Of a stretch of 64,000 nt of DNA, positions 57,554-64,000 are shown one piece after another. The notes beneath the pieces are model-generated. The model did not search any database, had not been told where the DNA came from, and saw only the letters and a list, made by a program, of their open reading frames with translations. This DNA is from Cyprinodon diabolis (taxonomy: Eukaryota > Chordata > Actinopteri > Cyprinodontiformes > Cyprinodontidae). The position numbers and the translations under genes were made by a program. Location of the stretch: the NCBI GenBank assembly GCA_030533445.1, contig CM060075.1, positions 33,619,196 to 33,683,195 of the forward strand, in the 5' to 3' direction. Numbering within the stretch: position 1 is the stretch's first letter; each line of letters begins with the position of its first letter.

Positions 57554-60356
57554 ATGCTACTACGTGTTTTGTTTGGTGGGGAGCAGAAGTACGTGAAACT
57601 TTCTGACCTAACATTTGATGCATTCGTGAGAGAAGGTTAGTATGTTGGTAAAATAATCTCACTACTTTTTTTCTTGCATGTAAAAAAAAAAAAGAGTACT
57701 GGATTGAACTCAGTGGCATTTTGTAAAATTAGTTGGGTTACTCTACTTATTTCACCCTTTATCAGCAGTAAATGTTTTCATTTTCACTTCTTTACTATTT
57801 CTTTCTGCTTTAGTGTGCCTGAAATTTAAAATTCCAGAAGGCAGACAGCAGGATCTGAAGGTGTATGACCAGTCTGATACAGAAGTTGATGTAGATGTTT
57901 TTGAAGAAATAGTGAATCAGTCACCTGGAACTTTTCGAGTTATGTTGAGCAACAAAGAAGATCCTGGTAATCACCAACAATTCACTGATGTGTATATATA
58001 TTTAATTTAGAAGCTGGTTTGGGAGCATTAGAGTTCTCCTAAACCGGCTGTTGCTTTATTTTTTGCAGGTGCTGTTCTATCATCATCATCATCGTCATCT
58101 TCAGTGACATCTGATGACACTATCATTCTGAATTTCACAACGTGTGACCCATCAGAAGAAGAAGCCACTGCTGAAGGAAGTCAACCTAAAAGGCCATGTC
58201 ACATAAATTATGAGGCACAAGCAGTAAGTTATTACATTTAATTTAGCATTATTTATGTACTTTCTAGGTTTAGTGGTTTAAGAGTTTTAATTTATTTATT
58301 TATTTTTTATTGAAGTTGATTGAAAAAATCTTGACAACAAAGCCTGGTGGTGAGCGTATCATGCAAGAGTATGCAAGAACTAAAAGCTTGACAGATGCAA
58401 CCAGAAGACAGATGATAAACATCCTTACAGCTGCAATGACAGAAGCACATGGGTAAGAATCAACTTGGGCAACTTGGCCTATAAAGAAACATTTTGCTTT
58501 GAATTGTTTTTCATTATTTTTACAAACGTCAGTTTAGTGACTCATTGTTTGATCATATATCAGATCATCCCCTCCTAAAAGCGTCAGAGTGATGTATGCT
58601 CAGGGGATCGTTGCCCTATTTCCCTATCTGGAAGACCCGCTTTCAAAACATGGATATGTAAGTAAAAGGGTCTTAGCAACATTAAGCATATATATTTACC
58701 TTCCAAGATGTTTATGGAATGTTAAGTCTGCTTGTATTTATTAAAATAGGAGCATTACTATGATCCAGAGAGCGGTTCAGGATACCTTGCATGGCGTTTA
58801 AAGACCATTCAAAGAAAAACTGCAGAGGAACGTGGTGCCTCAGGTAGCAAATCTCCCAAAAGTAAGTTTTCTCAATAGTGAGTATATGTAAAGTAATGTA
58901 AAATCTGTGGCTGGAGTTAGAAACCGTTTTCTTTTTAAGGTGGTGGACCAGGCCATGTTCACTCCAGGGTTTCCACTGCTGACAAAGTGCTGTCAGATGT
59001 GGAAGTGGAAGCAGCTATTGCTGTTTTGAAACACTCTGCTGATGATGACACGGTCCGTGAGAAGATGAAGGCCACCTTCCATTACCGTCATTCAATGGTC
59101 AATGATGAAAAGAAAGCAGAGAATGTCTTCTCTGTCTTTCCACGGTTTCTGGACACACCAGGACTGGTAAGACAACTTTATCTCTTACACTACTACAATA
59201 TTCAGTGGCAACAGTTATAGGAGTTTGTTCTGTAACCTGTGTATTACCAGTTTGAACCACAACTCTTTCTAAACTGTTATCTCCTTGGGCAAGACACTTC
59301 ACCTGGCTTGCCTGCTGGTGGTGTTCAGAAAACCCGGTGGCACATGGCAGCATTGCTTATGTCAGTCTTCCCTTGTGCAACTGTGGCTACATTGTAGCTC
59401 ACCAGCATCAGCATGTGAATGACTAAATGTGGTGTAAATCACTTTGGGGTCCTCTGGACTTCATAAAGCTCTATACAAGTACAGGCCATTTGGGAAACGC
59501 TTTTACTTATGCATTTCAGATAGAACAAGATTTCAGACTCCTGTTTGGTGAAGGCACTGCCAACAAATTTTTGGAGAAGTGGCCCACCTGTCTCAAATCC
59601 AAGGTCATAAAGGAAAGCCATGGCCTGGTACCCACCACTGAGCTCGTGGATTTATTGCGGAATGCAGAGTTGGCTGCTGAAGCTGAGAATGGTATGTTGG
59701 TCCTCTAGGTAATTGTGACAAATTCATATGTTAGTGGGATGATGGTAACCTGAAGCTTTTGCTCTGCAGGTTGGGATAGTGATATGTCTGCTATTTTGCT
59801 TCTGCTGCATCTGCTACCACCATCTGCACAAGGACGAAAGAGGCCGGGTAAGATGTCTGCATCTCAAGCAGTGGATCACCTCATCAGATTTCTAAAGGTA
59901 CTGCTAAACAGTTTTAAGATAAAAATGCATAATTCAGTCTCTTCATTTTTACAGTTCAAAATTTGATTATGTCTGATCTTCATTCAGAAATTTTTCTCTA
60001 AATACTTTTGTCATGTTTTTATTTATGTTTCATTGTAGGTTGGAACCAGTGTGCAGCAGCATCTTGACAAAATCAGCCAGCGTACCCAGCCCTACCTCCT
60101 GGCCCATGGCTCCATCAAAGGCAGTATTCATGCATTCTTCATTGTGATTGACAACTATGCTATTCCATGTAAGGCAACGTGTTCAGTTGGAGCTCTTGAT
60201 GAGCTCTTTAAGGCCCATTATGTGTTTGGTACGTCATACAGTGCTCCCTTGACCAACTTCTTCACCTTTCTCCAAACAACTGTTTACAACATAGATGTTG
60301 GCGAAACAAAGGAAACACCCAGAGTTGCAGAGTTGAGAGCAAGAATGCTCCATTAG
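57554..60356 (+). CDS. CACTA-like ORF1, ten exons, 525 aa
   Basis: Coding exons are 57554-57635, 57814-57966, 58069-58223, 58316-58452, 58564-58657, 58750-58861, 58940-59166, 59520-59691, 59770-59897 and 60039-60356. Every intron is GT...AG and the summed phases close to 526 codons including TAG. The ATG follows an acceptor by three bases in an ACC context. Residues 1-78 look like a small ubiquitin/PB1-type fold (MLLRVLFGGEQKYVKLSDL). A Ser run (LSSSSSSSSV) and a basic KRPC patch follow. The C-terminal half (VFSVFPRFLDTPGL ... LLLLHLLPP ... RVAELRARMLH) resembles fish proteins I remember as SAMD3-like, but no SAM domain is visible. I infer an accessory or DNA-binding role next to the transposase. 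The biochemical function is unknown. Confidence 0.8.
59240..59491 (+). mobile_element. SINE inside intron 7 of ORF1
   Basis: It carries the same body as the SINE at 30483, including ccttgggcaagacacttcac, ggtgttcagaaaacccggtg and a tail ending caagtacaggccattt. The B box is degenerate (agtttgaacc). It ends 28 bases before exon 8, and the acceptor (tgcatttcag) is intact. Confidence 0.8.
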
Positions 60357-60370
60357 TGTGACATCAAACA

Positions 60371-62809
60371 ATGAGGTGTTTTATCTGCAAATGTGACAGT
60401 GATGCACCAAAAAGCCTTGTTAAGCACCTTCAACTAATCCATGGTCTTTGTTCTGGCAGGACTCTCCATATTAAATGTGGTCAAGTAGGATGCTCACGTT
60501 CTTTTGGTAGCTTTTCTGGTTTTAGAAAGCATCTAAATAGATGTCATGTTAGTGGTTCATTTGAATCCGTTCAAGATGGGGAGTTTTCACTTTACAAAGC
60601 TGTTCTGGACACAAGAGATGCCAGAGATGTTGAAATGGTGACTGAATCTTTAGAGGCTGACACAGATTTATCTTCAACAAACATTGTAAATAGTTGTGCA
60701 TCAGTAATTTCAGATATGGAGGCTGCAGGTGTTGGCCAAAGTTTGGTGAATTCTGTTGTGATTTCCATGGAAGAGATTGTAAAAGACATCCAACATCACG
60801 CTAAAGAAACTGTAATTAAGAATGTATTTAGCAGTGAAAGAGATACTGTGATGTGCAAGAAAGTTGAAGCATGTTTTGAAGAACTTGAGAATCCTTTCAC
60901 AATTCTTAACTCGGAATACAAAAGATCAAAATTTTTGTCAAGCAAGTGGGAAACTGTAAAACCAATTGAATGTGTAATTGGATCAAGATTTGACACTAGA
61001 CGAAATAAGAAGATGGGAACATATGATCAGGCTGTAGTTCAAGACAAGTTCATGTATGTTCCAATTCTATCTACTTTGGAGTCTATCTTTAAAAGTCAAT
61101 ATTCTGCTGAAATGTTGAAAAGCTCAACTTTTGATGACTCAACCCTTAAAGATATTTATGATGGATCTTTTTTTAAGGGTCACCCTTTGTTTTCAACTGA
61201 AAAGCACTCAGTGCTAATCCAGATGTTTTATGATGATTTTGAAGTAGCAAACCCTCTTGGTTCCAAACGAGGTATTTACAAATTGGGTGCAATATATTTT
61301 ACATTACGTAACTTCTCTCCAAAATGGAATTCTCTTTTGGCTAACATACACCTTTGTGCCTTGTTTCATGCACAAGATGTTAAACGGTATGGCTTCAGTG
61401 AAATTCTTGCACCTATTGTTCGAGACATTAGAGTTTTGGAAACTGATGGAATTTTTATTCCACTGTACGGTTGCCAGGTTCATGGGAGTATTGTGCAGGT
61501 TACTGGGGATAATTTAGGCCTACATAGCTTGTTTGGTCTGGTTGAGTCTTTCAGTGCAAGGTATTGTTGCAGGTTTTGTTTGGCTGAAAAAGATGACTTT
61601 CAAACAGAATTCTCCGAAGATTCTTCCAAAATAGTGCTGCGCACCAAAGAACAACACACTGCTCACTGCCAAGATATGGCTTACAATCCCTCTCTTCCTT
61701 ATGTTTTTGGTGTGAAACGTTCATGTATTTTAAATTCACTTGAGTTTTTTCACACAACTGAAAACTTCTCAGTTGATGTGATGCACGACATTTTCGAAGG
61801 TATTGGCCAGTACGAGTTGAAAATTTTGTTTGAGTATTTTAAAGAACATATTACATTGGAAGAACTGAATTTGAGAATACAAACTTTTGACTATGGATTC
61901 ATGGAGAGGAACAACAGGCCAGTGGCTGTCAATTTATGTGGGGAATCGAATGATCTGGGACTAAATGCAGTCCAATCATGGTGCTTGCTGAAGAATGTTC
62001 CTCTCATGTTTGGAGATCTGGTAACATCTGACAATCCACACTGGCAACTCCTCCTTTTACTACTACAAATTGTAAATATTGTTCTTTCTCCAATGTTAAC
62101 CCAAGGTCTGTGTGTATATTTAAAACATTTGATTGTGGATCATCACAAACTGTTTAAAAAGTTATATCCACAGAAAAAACTTTTACCAAAGCACCATTTT
62201 CTCATCCATTATCCTAGGTGCATTCAGAAAATTGGCCCTGTACTTCATAGCTGGTGCATGCGCTATGAAGGTAAACATAATTTTTTTAAGAAACAGTTAA
62301 AGTCATTTAAAAACATTACCAAAACACTCGCTAAAAAACATCAAAATTATATGGCACATGTTTGGCAAGCTTCTTCAACTTTTAATCGATTGGACATTGG
62401 ACCAGGGAAAATGGTATCTTTAAACATGGTAAAAGGAGGTTCTGACATTTCTGAGGCAGTGCAAGTGTCTCATGAGGCTCAAGTTATGAAAGTGAGCTGG
62501 GCAAAAAACAATGGGTTTATTTACCGTCCTCATCTGGTTATTTGTGGCAAAGTTGAATCTGAGATGCCTGTCTTTTACCAGATCAAGTCTGTGTTCATAG
62601 TTAAAGACAAATTATTGCTGCTTACATTGCCTTTATGTACAGTAACTTTTCATGAACATTTTCATGCTTATGAAGTTACTAAAATGGTGCAAGGTTTTGT
62701 TGTGTTTGATGTCAACCATCTATGTTATCCAAAGCCCTTTGACATACAAATGTCATATGAAGCAAATGACACTGCTCTCTTTGTTGTCCCATATTGCTAT
62801 CTTTGGTGA
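60371..62809 (+). CDS. CACTA-like ORF2, putative transposase, 812 aa
   Basis: One uninterrupted frame starts 14 bases after ORF1 stops, in a different frame. It has no upstream in-frame extension, because a TGA lies at 60359. The N-terminus has two zinc-finger-like motifs (CFICKCDSDAPKSLVKHLQL from residue 3, then CGQVGCSRSF...HLNRCH). The core shows features of CMC-type DDE transposases: GDNLG with Asp380, a CRFC pair at 400-403, VDVMHDIFEGIGQYELK with Asp473 and Glu476, and a His-rich HHFLIHYPR near residue 610. It would cut and join the element ends in the nucleus. AATAAA at 62859 is a likely polyadenylation signal. No stops or frameshifts are seen. How ORF2 is translated is unclear. Confidence 0.8.
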   Translation: MRCFICKCDSDAPKSLVKHLQLIHGLCSGRTLHIKCGQVGCSRSFGSFSGFRKHLNRCHVSGSFESVQDGEFSLYKAVLDTRDARDVEMVTESLEADTDLSSTNIVNSCASVISDMEAAGVGQSLVNSVVISMEEIVKDIQHHAKETVIKNVFSSERDTVMCKKVEACFEELENPFTILNSEYKRSKFLSSKWETVKPIECVIGSRFDTRRNKKMGTYDQAVVQDKFMYVPILSTLESIFKSQYSAEMLKSSTFDDSTLKDIYDGSFFKGHPLFSTEKHSVLIQMFYDDFEVANPLGSKRGIYKLGAIYFTLRNFSPKWNSLLANIHLCALFHAQDVKRYGFSEILAPIVRDIRVLETDGIFIPLYGCQVHGSIVQVTGDNLGLHSLFGLVESFSARYCCRFCLAEKDDFQTEFSEDSSKIVLRTKEQHTAHCQDMAYNPSLPYVFGVKRSCILNSLEFFHTTENFSVDVMHDIFEGIGQYELKILFEYFKEHITLEELNLRIQTFDYGFMERNNRPVAVNLCGESNDLGLNAVQSWCLLKNVPLMFGDLVTSDNPHWQLLLLLLQIVNIVLSPMLTQGLCVYLKHLIVDHHKLFKKLYPQKKLLPKHHFLIHYPRCIQKIGPVLHSWCMRYEGKHNFFKKQLKSFKNITKTLAKKHQNYMAHVWQASSTFNRLDIGPGKMVSLNMVKGGSDISEAVQVSHEAQVMKVSWAKNNGFIYRPHLVICGKVESEMPVFYQIKSVFIVKDKLLLLTLPLCTVTFHEHFHAYEVTKMVQGFVVFDVNHLCYPKPFDIQMSYEANDTALFVVPYCYLW

Positions 62810-62858
62810 ACATTTTTTTGAAGATGATTAAAATGACACTGTTAAACTGATTAAGTTG

Positions 62859-62864
62859 AATAAA
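62859..62864 (+). terminator. Polyadenylation signal of the CACTA-like genes
   Basis: AATAAA lies 50 bases after the ORF2 stop, before an AT-rich stretch and the subterminal array. Confidence 0.55.
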
Positions 62865-63019
62865 TGTTGTCACTGTCAACGTATAACTTTGTGATTATTG
62901 TGATTGGTAGATTTTATAAAAGCCATATAATGCTCAAATTTAGCATTATATGGTTTATGTGTAAAAAAAAAAAAAAAAAACTGGAGAAAGGAAAAAAAAA
63001 ACACCACAATAAAGTGTAC

Positions 63020-63268
63020 ATATTTAAGTAAATTTAGTGTAAAATTAACTCCATAAAAATAACAGTATTACTCTGAAGAGTGTAAAACAACAATAGTGTT
63101 AAATAATTTGACTCACTGACTTGTTGATTTTGACACTAAAATGAGTAAAATTAACTCTGAAAATTTGACACTGGCTATAGAGTACATTTTACTCTATTTT
63201 TGAGTGGGACCAAATGTTATCTGAAACGGAGTTAAATTCAACTCTGTAGGTGTTAAATTGACACTTTG
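63020..63268. repeat. Subterminal motif array
   Basis: At least six variants of a short word occur in both orientations: agtgtaaaattaactcc, gagtgtaaaac, agtgttaaat, gagtaaaattaactctg, gagttaaattcaactctg and ggtgttaaattgacac. This is likely the transposase recognition region. Confidence 0.7.
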
Positions 63269-63280
63269 TTTTTTACTGTG
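63269..63280. repeat. Right terminal inverted repeat
   Basis: It is the exact reverse complement of 55176-55187. Confidence 0.75.
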
Positions 63281-63297
63281 TACTCTATACGGGCGTG

Positions 63298-63490
63298 AAT
63301 AGGGAGCCAGTGTAAAGTGTGAAGGATGGGAGTGATGTGCTGGTGTTTCCTCACCCTCATCAGGACCCTGGCAGCGCTGTTCTGTACGTACTGGAGCTTC
63401 TGAAGGCTCCTGCAAGAGATCCTGATGAGGAGAGCGTTGCAGTAATTCAGCCTGGAGGAGACGAAGGCATGGACGAGCTTCTCTATAAGT
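63298..63490 (+). repeat. Dispersed repeat, GC-richer, unknown class
   Basis: It reads gggagccagtgtaaagtgtg, then a cagcgctgttctgtacgtac block, then gcagtaattcagcctggagg. It is a much better-kept relative of the block at 31380-31520 and near 44830. The 73- and 90-codon frames over it are not genes. Confidence 0.6.
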
Positions 63491-64000
63491 GTTACTGTAC
63501 TAAGTGTACTGTTACCGTGTACTATTACCGAGTGTGTTTGAATCTTTTCATTCCAGGTCTCAAAATGCTGGACTATTTGTTAAAAAAATAAATAAATAAA
63601 AACATTTTTGTTGCTATTTGTGTGCTCTACATAATCTGTTGTTTATTCACAGCCCACTTTTGCTATTTTGTTTTTTTGTTTTCTATTGCATTAAACTAAA
63701 CAAGTAGGAGTATCTGATCAAATCAGGTGCAGAAAGAGGCATCCTTGAACTATTTTCAGCAAAGCAGTGTTATTTCATTTGGAGAAAAAAAAGTCAAGCT
63801 TTGATTTTAAGCCAGCAACTGATGACCTGACCAAGAGCAAAGTCACCAACTCCAGCTACACTTCATGTCGACCTAATTACCTTAGGGCTATTTAGTTTAG
63901 GCAGTTCTGGTTTTCTGCTGCTGTCAAGCCAATTCTGCAAATTATCTCAGCTTAAATAAGATTAGCACTTATTTACATTGAACAGTGATGGCTTGAAATG
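63491..64000. other. Unassigned AT-rich DNA
   Basis: No gene, RNA or repeat family is recognised to the window edge. Confidence 0.4.

Larger units (their letters stand above)
55176..63280 (+). mobile_element. EnSpm/CACTA-like DNA transposon, 8.1 kb, two intact genes
   Basis: Termini are CACAGTAAAAAA at the left and its reverse complement at the right, flanked by TA on both sides (55174-55175, 63281-63282). The right subterminal region (63020-63270) repeats variants of GAGTNAAATTAACTC and AGTGTTAAAT. The left (55190-55330) has gtgtaaact, gagtaaaatg and gtgtcaa. Such subterminal motif arrays are typical of CACTA elements and serve as transposase binding sites. Two genes on the plus strand fill the inside. 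The ends read CACAG rather than the classic CACTR, so another group of the CACTA-Mirage-Chapaev / KDZ assemblage is possible. Confidence 0.8.

Noticed and set aside
60592..61757. Minus-strand frames of 65-68 codons inside ORF2
   Set aside because: They are shadows of the 812-residue plus-strand gene.
63194..63591. Frames of 73 and 90 codons near the right end
   Set aside because: They lie over the subterminal array edge and a dispersed repeat, and neither has a domain.
1..64000. CRISPR arrays, operons, ribosome-binding sites, bacterial or phage genes
   Set aside because: No regularly spaced direct repeats or dense gene order exist. Introns, SINEs and LINEs show eukaryotic DNA.

Overview
The window looks like a piece of a teleost fish nuclear genome, probably a percomorph, although the species cannot be named from sequence alone. 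The DNA is AT-rich and non-coding for long stretches, and is packed with eukaryotic transposable elements of kinds common in ray-finned fish: a BEL/Pao LTR retrotransposon, solo LTRs, a Tc1/mariner element, L2 and L1 LINE pieces, tRNA-derived SINEs, hAT-type elements and an EnSpm/CACTA-like element. No host gene, rRNA or tRNA gene can be identified with confidence. Every long protein-like reading frame that I can assign belongs to a mobile element.

Layout. Positions 1-1.6 kb: mostly unassigned, with a weak coding remnant on the minus strand. 1.76-9.24 kb: a complete but defective BEL/Pao element on the minus strand (two LTRs of about 780 bp, 5-bp target duplication gaaat), inserted in the 3' tail of an L2-type LINE. 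9.3-17.3 kb: mostly unassigned, with one tRNA-derived SINE, one old repeat and a worn Tc1-type end. 17.38-18.60 kb: a full-length Tc1/mariner element with two nonsense codons. 18.6-30 kb: dispersed repeats, including a solo LTR nested in an older repeat. 30.07-30.94 kb: an 871-bp inverted-repeat element holding a SINE. 32.84-33.28 kb: a short hAT-type element with an 8-bp duplication. 36.27-36.81 kb: a 541-bp mobile unit carrying the start of a RecQ-like helicase. 38.3-38.9 kb: an L2 3' end. 44-52 kb: old repeats, an unexplained 203-residue frame, a second solo LTR and an L1 fragment.

The most notable unit is 55,176-63,280: an 8.1-kb element with CACAG...CTGTG termini, repeated subterminal motifs, a ten-exon first gene (525 residues, all splice phases consistent) and an uninterrupted second gene (812 residues) starting 14 bases later. 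The second protein has zinc-finger-like N-terminal motifs and the core motifs of a CACTA-type transposase. The first resembles fish proteins I remember as SAMD3-like. Its leader region contains a hAT-type element (8-bp duplication) that itself contains another long-inverted-repeat element, and a later intron contains a SINE. Both reading frames are nevertheless open.
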